DNA of 64,000 bases, from assembly GCF_008642315.1 (NCBI RefSeq), contig NZ_CP029192.1:2170001-2234000 (forward strand), given 5' to 3'. A program made the translations under genes and the position numbers. Under the pieces are notes generated by a model, which was not told where the DNA came from, searched no databases, and was given only the letters and a program-made list of their open reading frames with translations. Positions 46,563-55,265 of the stretch are shown here, in pieces (the first letter of the stretch is position 1; each line of letters opens with the position of its first letter). Source of the stretch: Streptomyces venezuelae. GTDB lineage: Bacteria; Actinomycetota; Actinomycetes; Streptomycetales; Streptomycetaceae.

Positions 46563-46848
46563 CGACGCCTGATAGAGCGTCAACCTGCGCCCACTGGCGG
46601 CCGACCGCCGATCAAGGTGCTCCACCCGCCGGCCGCTCACACCCCCGCACCACCCGGCCCCCAACCGCACCCGGAAGATCCCCCACGGCACCTCCCCCGG
46701 CCCTTCACCAACTGCCGCAAATGCGAAGGCCTTTGCGTGAGGGCGCGCCGGACCCCGGTTGCCGTCCGGTCCGGTGCGACGGCTAGGCTCCCCTACGGGT
46801 GCGGAGCGTGCCCGGGCCGCAGTCTGAATCCTCCAAAGGGGTCGAGAA

Positions 46849-48012
46849 ATGGAACTGGCCGCCAACGAGAACTTGGCGAATATCAGTAACGTACTGATCT
46901 ATTCGGCAATGGCCGTCTACACGTTGGCCTTCCTCGCCCACATCACCGAATGGATTTTCGGCAGCCGCAGCAAGGTCGGACGCACGGCCGCGGCGCTGGT
47001 GGCCGAGGAGCGGGACGGCGGCGCGGCGGCGGCCGGGGCGGGCCGGGCGAAGGCGGCGGAGGGCGGCGGCACGGCCGTGCTGGAGCGGCCGAAGGTCATC
47101 GAGCGGTCGCGTTCCGAATCACGTGACATGGCCGACGGCCCCGGCGCCCACGGCGACGACGCACAGGGCGACCTGTACGGGCGCATCGCCATCTCCCTGA
47201 CGACGCTCGCCTTCCTCATCGCGGCGGGCGGCGTGGTCAGCCGGGCGCTGTCGGTGCGGCGGGCGCCGTGGGGCAACATGTACGAGTTCTCCACCACCTT
47301 CGCGACGGTCGGCGTCGGCGTCTACCTCGCCCTGCTCTTCGCCAAGAAGAACGTGCGGTGGATCGGCCTGCCGCTGGTCACCACGGTCCTGCTCGACCTG
47401 GGCATCGCGGTCACCTGGCTCTACACCGACAGCGCCCCGCTCGTCCCCGCCCTGCACTCGTACTGGCTGTGGATCCACGTCTCGACGGCCATCTTCTGCG
47501 GCGCCACGCTCTACCTGGGCGCACTGTCCGCGCTGGTCTACCTCTTCCGCGACCGCTACGAAGCACGCCTCACCGACGGCCGCGTCGCCGCGTCCGAGCG
47601 TGGCCTGGCCCTCGCCCTGCGCGACAAGAAGGGCCCGGTCAGCCTCCGTCTCGCCCTGTGGGCCCGCGTCGCGGGCAACGACATCCTCTCCCGCCTCCCC
47701 TCCGCGACGTCCCTCGACCGCTTCTCGTACCGCATCAACGCCGCGATCTTCCCCCTGTGGACGTTCACGATCGTGGCGGGCGCGATCTGGGCGGGCGACG
47801 CGTGGGGCCGCTACTGGGGCTGGGACCCCAAGGAGGTCTGGTCCTTCGTGACCTGGGTCTTCTACGCCTGCTACCTGCACGCCCGCGCCACCGCGGGCTG
47901 GAAGGGCCGCAAGGCGGCCTACATCGCCCTGGCCGCCTTCGCGTCCTACCTGTTCAACTACTACGGGGTGAACTTCCTGTTCGGCGGGAAGCACTCGTAC
48001 GCGGGGGTGTGA
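46849..48012 (+). CDS. ccsB: Cytochrome c biogenesis protein CcsB (ResC-type), isolated
   Basis: A 387-residue polytopic membrane protein of system II cytochrome c maturation. With ResB/Ccs1 it exports haem and attaches it to apocytochromes. The WGWDPKEVWSFVTWVFY haem-handling motif near the C-terminus and about eight membrane segments are visible. The Ala/Gly/Glu-rich stretch near residues 45-100 is a variable cytoplasmic linker. AGGGG precedes ATG 46849. Normally ccsB follows ccdA and resB; here the upstream neighbour is hpgT on the other strand and no resB is in the window. A strong terminator follows. Confidence 0.92.
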   Translation: MELAANENLANISNVLIYSAMAVYTLAFLAHITEWIFGSRSKVGRTAAALVAEERDGGAAAAGAGRAKAAEGGGTAVLERPKVIERSRSESRDMADGPGAHGDDAQGDLYGRIAISLTTLAFLIAAGGVVSRALSVRRAPWGNMYEFSTTFATVGVGVYLALLFAKKNVRWIGLPLVTTVLLDLGIAVTWLYTDSAPLVPALHSYWLWIHVSTAIFCGATLYLGALSALVYLFRDRYEARLTDGRVAASERGLALALRDKKGPVSLRLALWARVAGNDILSRLPSATSLDRFSYRINAAIFPLWTFTIVAGAIWAGDAWGRYWGWDPKEVWSFVTWVFYACYLHARATAGWKGRKAAYIALAAFASYLFNYYGVNFLFGGKHSYAGV

Positions 48013-48106
48013 GCCCGCACGAAAGCGTGAGGCCGACGCGGGCGTCGCGTCGGCCGGCACATGAAGCGCATGAAGCGGTACACCCGCTCGACTGAGCCGA
48101 GCGGTG

Positions 48107-48135
48107 GGCGGGCCCTCAGGGGCCCGCCTTTCGCT
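48107..48135 (+). terminator. Rho-independent-type terminator after ccsB
   Basis: A 9-bp perfect stem GGCGGGCCC/GGGCCCGCC with a TCAG loop, followed by a T-rich stretch (TTTCGCTTTT). Confidence 0.85.
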
Positions 48136-48166
48136 TTTCCGCCCCGCGATCGACGCACGGAAGGAC

Positions 48167-48835
48167 TCACTCGGCACCGGACCGCAGCCGACGCAGCCCT
48201 TCAACCTGGAGATCGAGGGCGAATTCGAAGTGGGCGTCGAAGTCCGCGCTGGTGAGCACGGGCACCGTGGCCGCGAGATGTGGGTACGGACCGGCTTGCA
48301 CCGCGCTTCGCAGCCGGCCCGGGTCGTCCGGCGCCCCGTCCTCGTGCGGCGCGGCGGCCGCCTGTTCCTCCAGCGTGTGACCCAGGGTGAAGTTGACCAG
48401 GGTCATGAGCGTACGACCGGCGTCCTCGTCCCCGAATCCGGCCTCGCGGAGCACACCGACGACGGATTCGGCGAAGGCCAGCGTGTGGGGACCCACCGAG
48501 TGGGTGCCGCCGAAGACCCTGGCGCCGTCACGGTGGGCCAGGAGGGCCCGGCGCAACGCTCGGGCGAGCGCCCGCAGACGCCCTGCCCAGTCGGCCGCCT
48601 CCGGTGACGCCTGGACGTCACCGAGCATGCGCTCGGCCATGGCGGTCAGCAGGTCCTGCTTGGTCGTGAAGTGGCGGTACAGCGCCCCGGCCCGGACGCC
48701 GAGCCGCTCGGCCAGCCTGCGCATCGTGAGCGCTTCGAGGCCGACGTCGTCCAGCAGCTCGAGGGCGGTCTCGACGGTTTTCGCACGGTCGAGGCGCGCC
48801 GGGCGGCCCCTGCTCGGGATTGACGGAGAGGTCAT
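48167..48835 (-). CDS. TetR family transcriptional regulator
   Basis: A 222-residue repressor. The N-terminal HTH is VETALELLDDVGLEALTMRRLAERLGVRAGALYRHF, followed by an all-helical ligand domain of the TetR_C_1 kind (LRRALLAHRDGARVFGGTH). ATG 48835 has GAGG just upstream. It diverges from a flavin monooxygenase, and a 34-bp perfect palindrome fills most of the 59-bp gap between the starts. This strongly suggests it represses both genes until bound by a small aromatic ligand that the monooxygenase modifies. The ligand is unknown. Confidence 0.9.
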   Translation of the reverse strand: MTSPSIPSRGRPARLDRAKTVETALELLDDVGLEALTMRRLAERLGVRAGALYRHFTTKQDLLTAMAERMLGDVQASPEAADWAGRLRALARALRRALLAHRDGARVFGGTHSVGPHTLAFAESVVGVLREAGFGDEDAGRTLMTLVNFTLGHTLEEQAAAAPHEDGAPDDPGRLRSAVQAGPYPHLAATVPVLTSADFDAHFEFALDLQVEGLRRLRSGAE

Positions 48836-48846
48836 GCACCTCACTA

Positions 48847-48880
48847 TAGTGAACGGTGTTCACGTGAACACCGTTCACTA
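48847..48880. promoter_or_regulatory. 34-bp perfect palindrome, TetR operator
   Basis: The half-site is TAGTGAACGGTGTTCAC, mirrored exactly about 48863/48864. It overlaps a TATAGT box at 48845-48850, and lies 11 bp from the tetR start and 14 bp from the monooxygenase start. Confidence 0.85.
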
Positions 48881-48894
48881 ATGAGGGAGCAGTC

Positions 48895-50388
48895 ATGGAA
48901 CCTGTCGAAGCTCATGAACATGAATCTGACGTCATAGTCGTCGGCGCCGGACCGACGGGCCTGATGCTCGGATGCGAACTCGCACTGGCCGGCACGCGGG
49001 TGCGGATCGTGGAACGCCGTACGGAGGCCACGCGGAACTCCCGGGCCCTGACGCTGCACCCGCGCAGCCTGGAGGTGCTGGACATGCGCGGCCTCCTGCC
49101 GCGCTTCCTGCCGCTGGGCAAGACCCTGCCGGGCTGGCACTTCGCCAACCTGCCCACCCGGCTCGACTTCAGCGCGCTGGACACCCGGCACGGCTACACG
49201 CTGTTCCTGGCCCAGGCGCACACGGAAGCCCTGCTGGAGGAGCGGGCACGTGAACTGGGAGTGCGGATCGACCGCGGATACGAGGTCACGGGCCTCGCCC
49301 AGGACGAGACGGGCGTATCGCTCGACCTCCGTGACGCGGACGGCCGGCCCACCACCTCCCGGGCACGGTACGTCGTCGGATGCGACGGCGGCCGCAGCGC
49401 CGTACGGCAGGCCGCCGGCATCGGCTTCCCCGGCACCGAAGAGACCCTCACCGGCGTACTCGGCGACTTCGCGACGGTCGACGCCTCCCCCGAGGCCCTC
49501 GAAGCGGCACGGGCCAACGGCATCATGGTCGTACCGCTGGAGGCCGGACTCACCCGCTTCGTCTACATCGACCCCGAGCGCATGCGAACCCCCGCCGCCG
49601 AGCCGGTGACCCTGGAGGAGTTCCGGGACGCCGTGACACGCATCTGCGGAGACGACTGCGGCATATCCGAACCACGATGGCTGTCGCGCTTCGGTAACGC
49701 GACCCGCCTGGCCGACCGCTACCGCACCGGCCGCGTCCTGCTGGCCGGTGACGCCGCCCACATCCACTTCCCGGCAGGCGGGCAGGGCCTGAACCTGGGC
49801 CTGCAGGACGCCATGAACCTCGGTTGGAAGCTCGCCGCCGAGATCAACGGCTGGGCTCCCGCCGACCTGCTGGACAGCTACGAAGCCGAACGGCGCCCGG
49901 TCGGCCAGGCAGTCACCGAGAACACGGCAGTCCAACTGCTCCTCACCGAACTGACCCTCGTCCCGCCCTACGAGCACAACGCGACGGCGCTGCGCACGCT
50001 GCTGGACGAACTGCTCGGCATCAAGGACGTCAACCGCCTCCTGGCCGACGGGGTCTCCGCGCTGAACACGACGTACGCCTCACCGCGGCAGGGCGCCCAC
50101 CCTTTGACGGGCCACCGCATGCCGGACATCGACGTGACCACGGTGAGCGCGAAGAACACCCGGGTTCACGAACTCCTCGCGCAGGGCAAGTTCGCCCTGA
50201 TCGACCTCGCGGGACACGACACCGACAACGACCTGCACGGGGTGACGGAGATCCTGGTGCGCCCCGACGGCCACATCGCCTGGGCCACCCGGACCACCGA
50301 CGCGGCCACCCGCCGAACCGAACGCGCCGAGGCCCTGGTGGCCTGGACCGGAAGTTCCACGGAAGCCGGAACCGTGCAGGCACGGTGA
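48895..50388 (+). CDS. FAD-dependent aromatic monooxygenase (PgaE/rifampicin-monooxygenase type)
   Basis: A 497-residue class A flavoprotein monooxygenase. The FAD-binding GAGPTG occurs at the N-terminus (DVIVVGAGPTGLMLGCELA). The DG motif is YVVGCDGGRSAVR, and the GD motif is RVLLAGDAAHIHFPAGGQGLNLGLQDA. A short C-terminal thioredoxin-like domain follows. It would hydroxylate an aromatic substrate using NAD(P)H and oxygen; relatives include polyketide hydroxylases and the rifampicin-inactivating Rox enzyme. GGAG lies 8 nt before ATG 48895. Regulation by the divergent TetR is inferred. Its stop abuts that of the convergent AhpD-like gene. Confidence 0.9.
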   Translation: MEPVEAHEHESDVIVVGAGPTGLMLGCELALAGTRVRIVERRTEATRNSRALTLHPRSLEVLDMRGLLPRFLPLGKTLPGWHFANLPTRLDFSALDTRHGYTLFLAQAHTEALLEERARELGVRIDRGYEVTGLAQDETGVSLDLRDADGRPTTSRARYVVGCDGGRSAVRQAAGIGFPGTEETLTGVLGDFATVDASPEALEAARANGIMVVPLEAGLTRFVYIDPERMRTPAAEPVTLEEFRDAVTRICGDDCGISEPRWLSRFGNATRLADRYRTGRVLLAGDAAHIHFPAGGQGLNLGLQDAMNLGWKLAAEINGWAPADLLDSYEAERRPVGQAVTENTAVQLLLTELTLVPPYEHNATALRTLLDELLGIKDVNRLLADGVSALNTTYASPRQGAHPLTGHRMPDIDVTTVSAKNTRVHELLAQGKFALIDLAGHDTDNDLHGVTEILVRPDGHIAWATRTTDAATRRTERAEALVAWTGSSTEAGTVQAR

Positions 50389-50874
50389 TCACCCGGCGAT
50401 GGTGGCGAGGTTGCCGGGCTCGTAGGCGCCGCCCTCGTTGTCGAGCATCACCCCGAGCCGATTGGTCGCGTTGATCATGGCGATCAGGGCGACCAGCGCG
50501 ACGGTCTGGTCCGCGTCGTAGTGTGCGCGGACCCGGCCCCACGTCTCGTCGGACACACCCTCGTAGCCGTCGATGATGCGGGTCCCCTCCTCGGTGAGAG
50601 CGAGCGCCGCCCGCTCGGCCTCGGTGAACACACTGGAGTGACGCCAGGTGGCGACCAGGTTCAGCCGGGCCGCGGTCTCACCGGCGGCCGCGGCGTCCTT
50701 GCCGTGGATGTCCACGCAGAAGCCGCAGCCGTTGATCTGACTGGCGCGCAACTGCACCAGCTCCTGGGTGGGCTTGGGCAGCGGCGATTCGTGGATCACC
50801 TGACTGACGGCGAATATCCGCTTGCCGATCCTGGCGCCGATCTCGTTCGCGAACAGGTCCATACGAGTTCCCAT
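50389..50874 (-). CDS. Carboxymuconolactone decarboxylase/AhpD-like protein
   Basis: A 161-residue CMD-family protein with the AhpD redox motif CGFC in the segment RASQINGCGFCVDIHGKDA. This is typical of alkylhydroperoxidase-like proteins rather than true gamma-carboxymuconolactone decarboxylases. ATG 50874 has a GGAC site and gives the normal family length. The frame extends to 51204 but crosses the promoter region. It diverges from an ECF41 sigma factor, and CMD-family genes are a known partner of ECF41 sigma factors. A redox or peroxide-related role is likely. Confidence 0.88.
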   Translation of the reverse strand: MGTRMDLFANEIGARIGKRIFAVSQVIHESPLPKPTQELVQLRASQINGCGFCVDIHGKDAAAAGETAARLNLVATWRHSSVFTEAERAALALTEEGTRIIDGYEGVSDETWGRVRAHYDADQTVALVALIAMINATNRLGVMLDNEGGAYEPGNLATIAG

Positions 50875-50977
50875 GGCAACGTCCTCACTGATGGAATCGT
50901 GTGCCGCCCGGATCGTCCGTGCAGCGTCTCGACACCCATAAGTCACCGCCCGCCCCTCCCCCGTGACACCACGGCGG

Positions 50978-51029
50978 TGTGACACAGCCCACGAAGCTTC
51001 CCTGTCACAAGGGACCACCGGGCGGCGAC
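50978..51029. promoter_or_regulatory. ECF41-type promoter elements between CMD gene and sigma gene
   Basis: On the plus strand TGTCACA (51003-51009), a 16-nt spacer and CGAC (51026-51029) match the published ECF41 consensus TGTCACA-N16-CGTC except for one base. On the minus strand another TGTCACA reads from 50984 to 50978, toward the CMD gene, without a clear -10. Confidence 0.6.
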
Positions 51030-51094
51030 TAGTGCGTGCGTGAACCGTCAACCGTGAACGGATCAGGGACGCACACAACAGGCAGGAGCCGACG

Positions 51095-52018
51095 GTGGAC
51101 AAGCGCGACCAGCAAACGACCGACGCCCCCGAACACACCCCGCACACCGCCGGCATGGACCAAGCCACCGAGACATTCATGGCCCACCGCAACCTGCTGT
51201 TCACCGTTGCCTACGAGATGCTCTCCTCCGCCTCCGACGCGGAGGACGTCCTCCAGGAGACCTGGCTGCGCTGGGCGGACATCGACCAGGAAACAGTGCG
51301 GGACGCGCGCGCTTTCCTGGTCCGCATCACCACGCGCCAGGCCTTGACCAGACTGCGCACCCTCCGCCGACGCAAGGAGTCCTACGTCGGCCCGTGGCTG
51401 CCCGAACCCCTGCTGACCGCGCCCGATGTCGCCGAGGACGTCGAGCTGGCCGACAGCGTCTCCATGGCGATGCTGCTCGTACTGGAAACACTCACTCCCA
51501 CGGAGCGGGCGGTGTTCGTCCTGCGCGACGTCTTCGACCTCACATACGACGAGATCGCACAGGCCGTGGAGAAGACCACCACCGCGGTCCGCCAGACAGC
51601 CCACCGCGCACGAACCCACGTGGCGGCACGCCGCCCGCGCGAGGCCGTCTCGCCGACCCAGTCACGTGACGCGCTCGCGGCATTCCAACAGGCGGTCGAG
51701 ACAGGCGACTTGCAGCGCCTGCTGGACATGATCGCCCCGGACGTCGTACTGCTGACGGACGGCGGCGGGGTAGTACGAGCCGCCCTGGAACCAGTAATAG
51801 GCGCAGAGCCGGTACTCAACGTACTCAGCAAACTGACCTCCACGACCCTGCAACCAGCACAGATCAACGGCCACCCGGCCCTGATCCTGCGCACGACCGA
51901 CAAAATCGACACCGTCCTGGCGCTACGCCTGGAAGGCGACCTGATCACACATCTCTACGCCATCCGAAACCCGGAAAAGCTGTCCCACCTCGCCCACAAA
52001 ACATCAGTGGCCCGCTGA
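51095..52018 (+). CDS. ECF41-family sigma factor (SigJ-like) with SnoaL-like C-terminal domain
   Basis: A 307-residue sigma factor. Region 2 contains AEDVLQETWLRWADID. Region 4 contains LTPTERAVFVLRDVFDLTYDEIAQAVEKTTTAVRQTAHRAR. A C-terminal NTF2/SnoaL-like extension of about 110 residues carries the ECF41 hallmarks, seen here as TDGGGVVRA and RNPEKL. ECF41 proteins are controlled by this extension instead of a separate anti-sigma factor. GTG 51095 has AGGAG 7 nt upstream. It is predicted to transcribe itself and the divergent CMD gene. Confidence 0.93.
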   Translation: MDKRDQQTTDAPEHTPHTAGMDQATETFMAHRNLLFTVAYEMLSSASDAEDVLQETWLRWADIDQETVRDARAFLVRITTRQALTRLRTLRRRKESYVGPWLPEPLLTAPDVAEDVELADSVSMAMLLVLETLTPTERAVFVLRDVFDLTYDEIAQAVEKTTTAVRQTAHRARTHVAARRPREAVSPTQSRDALAAFQQAVETGDLQRLLDMIAPDVVLLTDGGGVVRAALEPVIGAEPVLNVLSKLTSTTLQPAQINGHPALILRTTDKIDTVLALRLEGDLITHLYAIRNPEKLSHLAHKTSVAR

Positions 52019-52062
52019 CGACCACGGCCGACGGGGCACTCAGCTGCCCGCGCAGGTTCGAC

Positions 52063-53808
52063 TCACTTGGCCGGTGAGGCCGCGCGGAGCCGGTACGGGC
52101 GGCTGTGCCACGTCCAGTCATGCTTGAGGATCAGAGAGCACAGGCTCAGCGAATCCAGGGGCAGCGCGTCAGCTGCGGCTATGACCTGTGGCCAGGTCAG
52201 CTCACCCTGTGCGTCGAGGGCGGCGATCAGCGCCGTCTCCAGACGTGGGTCGACCGCACGGTCTTCGAGCAGTCGGCGGGTGCGGTGGCCATCCGTGACC
52301 AGGAGGCCCCAGCCCCGAAGCCGACAGAACTCCTCGGTGGCCCGGTACTTGGCGACGTTGACGGCCATCGCCATCTCGTAGACCGGCTTGACCTCGATCA
52401 GGATGCAACGGCCGTCCACTGTCGCGGCCAGGAGATCCGGGTAGTAGGTGCGCTGTCGCCCGGCGAACTCGTAGCCGATGGCCAGGGGTTGTTCCAGGTA
52501 GTACGCGATCTGCGGCGCGTGACTGAGCAGTTGGATGACGCCCAGCTCGGTCTCCGACTCGTACGACACGTCTCGGCCCAGCTTCGGGCAGGTCCACACT
52601 CCGAAGCGGCCCCGGTCGGCGTTCTCCTCCTCGCGGAGCGTTTCCAACGCGGTTCGGGGCGGGGCCGGTGCGGGCTCGCCGAACCAAGTGATCGCGCCGC
52701 CCAGAGCTTCCCAGCGCCGACTGGAACGTTCGATGCGCCGCTCCCGTGTCGCTTCACGACGGGCGGCCTCGTGCCGCAGGATGCGTATCGTCGACGCCTC
52801 GGCGGCCAGGTTGTCCGCACGCACCTTGTCCGCACCGGCCAGGCGTGCGATCAGAGGGATCGCCTGCCGGGGCGGCACCGTGGGCAGCAGCACGTCCGAC
52901 AGGTCCAGCAGCCGTTCGGCCGCCGGAGGCCCCGCCTCGGGCGGCACCCGCCGCACACAGCTCAGGTCGGCCAGTAACTCTCGGAGCTTCAGCGAGGCCG
53001 GAGCGTCGGCCGCGGCCAGGCGACGGATAGCCCTCGTCTGCAGCTGCCGAACCCGCTCCCGCGACACGCCGAGGGACTGTCCGACCGTCTCCAGGGTCTG
53101 CGCCGGCCGGTCCTCGAGTCCCAGGCGACGGGAGAGGACCTCGCGATCCCGATCCGCGGACATCTCGTTCACCGCCGCGGCCACCAACTCCCGCAGAACG
53201 AGCACGGTGTCGGCATCGCGCTCGGCGATCAACGCCCAGTCGGCAGCAAGACGTACGGCACCAGGGCACACGCACTCGAGCAACCACTGCTCCAGTAGCA
53301 GCACTTCACCGTCGCGCCACAACCGCCGCGCCGCTGCCCGCCGTACGACAACGGCTACGGCCGCCAAGTCGCGAACCACCTCCCGGGCCAGGAACACCTC
53401 ACGGCGCTCGGGACGCAGGACATGACCGGTCACGTGCTCCCAGTCCGCCAGCACCTCAGCCGAAGTACTCGCCCCGGTACCCCCCACGGGCTCGGTGGCC
53501 ACACACCCCCCGCGCCGCTCACGCCGCTCACGGCGACGCCGCTCGGCACCCACGGCCCGCCACGCGTAGCCGGGATCCGCGGCCAGCCGGGACCTCAGCC
53601 AGGCCAACGGATCGTCGACGTCCGAACCGGACTGTGGAACCGGAACGAACCGGGCCAGACGGGCACGAACACCACCCGCCGAACGGCCATGCCGCTCGGC
53701 GAGCTCGGACAAAGCGAGCCCTTCACGCACGCCGTCGACAAGCCGAGCGTCCTCGCCATCACTCCACGCCCGGCCCCGCCTGACCCCGACGTCCACCTGA
53801 TCCCGCAC
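52063..53808 (-). CDS. Fusion of sigma-region-4-like DNA-binding domain and TnsA-like endonuclease domain
   Basis: A 581-residue protein. Residues 12-50 (AWSDGEDARLVDGV...SELAERHGRSAGGVRARL) look like a SANT/Myb-type helical domain. Residues about 216-268 resemble sigma-70 region 4 (EDRPAQTLETVGQSLGVSRERVRQLQTRAIRRL). Residues about 415-505 resemble the TnsA N-terminal nuclease of Tn7, a PD-(D/E)XK fold. There YESETE supplies the first acid, TYYPDLL the Asp and ILIEVKP the E-x-K. GTG 53808 has a GGGGGAG site 5-11 nt upstream. No TnsB, TnsC, transposon ends or helicase are nearby, so a stand-alone transposase is unlikely. Function unknown; a sequence-guided nuclease or defence factor is possible. 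Confidence 0.75.
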   Translation of the reverse strand: MRDQVDVGVRRGRAWSDGEDARLVDGVREGLALSELAERHGRSAGGVRARLARFVPVPQSGSDVDDPLAWLRSRLAADPGYAWRAVGAERRRRERRERRGGCVATEPVGGTGASTSAEVLADWEHVTGHVLRPERREVFLAREVVRDLAAVAVVVRRAAARRLWRDGEVLLLEQWLLECVCPGAVRLAADWALIAERDADTVLVLRELVAAAVNEMSADRDREVLSRRLGLEDRPAQTLETVGQSLGVSRERVRQLQTRAIRRLAAADAPASLKLRELLADLSCVRRVPPEAGPPAAERLLDLSDVLLPTVPPRQAIPLIARLAGADKVRADNLAAEASTIRILRHEAARREATRERRIERSSRRWEALGGAITWFGEPAPAPPRTALETLREEENADRGRFGVWTCPKLGRDVSYESETELGVIQLLSHAPQIAYYLEQPLAIGYEFAGRQRTYYPDLLAATVDGRCILIEVKPVYEMAMAVNVAKYRATEEFCRLRGWGLLVTDGHRTRRLLEDRAVDPRLETALIAALDAQGELTWPQVIAAADALPLDSLSLCSLILKHDWTWHSRPYRLRAASPAK

Positions 53809-54944
53809 GCGCTCTCCCCCTCGGTTCCGGCCGCGGGGGAAAGTATCCCTACTGCTACTGACAGCACGCGGCTACAGGCTCCGGGAGTACAGGTCAGCGG
53901 CCCTTCTCAGCAGGCTCCAGAATCGCCGCACACTCCACCTGATGAGTCATCACGAAACATGTGGACCGGAAACATGTGAAAGAGAATCGCAGGTCAGCGA
54001 CATGCCGGGAGCAAGCCGAAGCAGAGGCACTGTGCATTACGTGCACTGTGGGCGCTATGTGCGATCTCGTGACGCACGTTCCCAACCGGCGCAGAAGGCC
54101 CCCCGCCTCGACCGACACGGAAGCCATCCAGACACTCACCACCGACCACCCACGCGCGATCGCAGAGAAGGTCTGACACGCCTCAGCGCCCAGCTTCACG
54201 AGCTCAGCCCCGTGGTCACACAGAGAGCGACAGTAGCCAGGCACAGCCGGCGAAGTCCCAGCACGACAAGCCGGAGCCGCGCGTGATCTTCCCGCATCAT
54301 CCACAGTAGGCACTGCGCACACGTGATCAGTGCCGAGTGGGGAACTCGTCGGGGATCGGCGTAGCCACCGGAATCACCCGTGGTGCGCCGTTCATTGGCA
54401 GGAACAGACAGATGCTGGCTTACGTGGCGGCCGTGGCCGTCTTGCCGCGGGTGGCCGACAGCTCCCTCGCCCCGGTCCACAGCCTCGCGCCGACGACGAC
54501 GGGGTGCTCGGTTCACGGACTTCCCTGCGCAGGCGACCGTCGGTCGCCGCATGTCGTACCAGCCTCCAAGTGCCTTGTGGCACAACGAATGTGCAGTCCA
54601 GGTACCGCTGAGCCCGGCCGCCGTCCAGCCCTTGAGGACGGGTGTCCTCCGGCCGCCTGCTTGGTGCGGGATGGGGGGTATCCTGAGGTACGGACGTCCT
54701 GGACCCCGGCGGACCTGTTGTTGCTCGACACAGATGGCCGCGGTGAGCGGACCCCTTCGTCCGATCACCTGGCGCATCCCCTGGAGGGAACGGGGCGGGC
54801 TCTCTGTCCCCTCTCTGGACAGACGGCCGGACCGTCCGTTCGCGACCTCCGCCGAATGCATTCCTTGCCGGGAGCACCCGTGGAGGAGCCCGTGGTCCGG
54901 CCACATCCCATGGCTCTGTCGGCAAGTCTCTGGAACGAGGCGTC
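53809..54944. other. 1.1-kb region without a convincing gene
   Basis: Several short frames are open on both strands, but none has a good ribosome binding site, codon bias or recognisable protein motif. Base composition is less GC-rich than the flanks, particularly at 53870-54330. A small GTGCA/TGCAC inverted repeat lies near 54031-54045. It may be degenerate DNA. Confidence 0.6.
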
Positions 54945-55265
54945 ATGCCCCTGCCCCCGTTGAACAGCTACCGGCACGACAGAAGGACCCGGGCCCTGAT
55001 CACCCTCGCGGGCGAGATCGGCCTGGAGACGATGCCGCTGATGCGTACGACCCTTGAGCGGTGTCTGCGCGACGGCGTACGCACCATCGACATCGACCTC
55101 ACCGGTTCCGGCTTCTTGCTCCAGGGTCCTTCGACCGTCCCCGGCCCGGTTTCTCGCCCTGCTGCCCTCTTCGCCACCGCACCGGTCCCGCTTGCCGTAG
55201 CGGGCTTCGACACGTCGCGTCGGGTGGTTCCGGCCGTCCCCGCTGTTCCGGGAGGTGTGGCGTGA
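54945..55265 (+). pseudogene. STAS-domain anti-sigma-factor antagonist, C-terminally degenerate
   Basis: The first 55 residues (RTRALITLAGEIGLETMPLMRTTLERCLRDGVRTIDIDLTGSGF) match bacterial anti-anti-sigma STAS proteins of the SpoIIAA/RsbV kind. The expected phosphorylatable region (usually D-S-S/T-G-L) is absent. It is replaced by LLQGPSTVPGPVSRPAALFATAP, then a short VPLAVAGF remnant. This suggests an internal deletion or frame loss near 55110-55180. The ATG has a GGAACGAGG site. The stop overlaps the next ATG (TGATG). Without the key Ser/Thr it is unlikely to act in partner switching. Confidence 0.55.

Noticed and set aside
52063..53808. A primary or ECF sigma factor
   Set aside because: Only a region-4-like HTH is present. 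Region 2 is missing and a nuclease domain occupies the C-terminus.
54196..54906. 236-codon minus-strand frame in the gene-poor region
   Set aside because: No ribosome binding site, domain or normal codon-position bias. Overlapping frames on the other strand are equally open.
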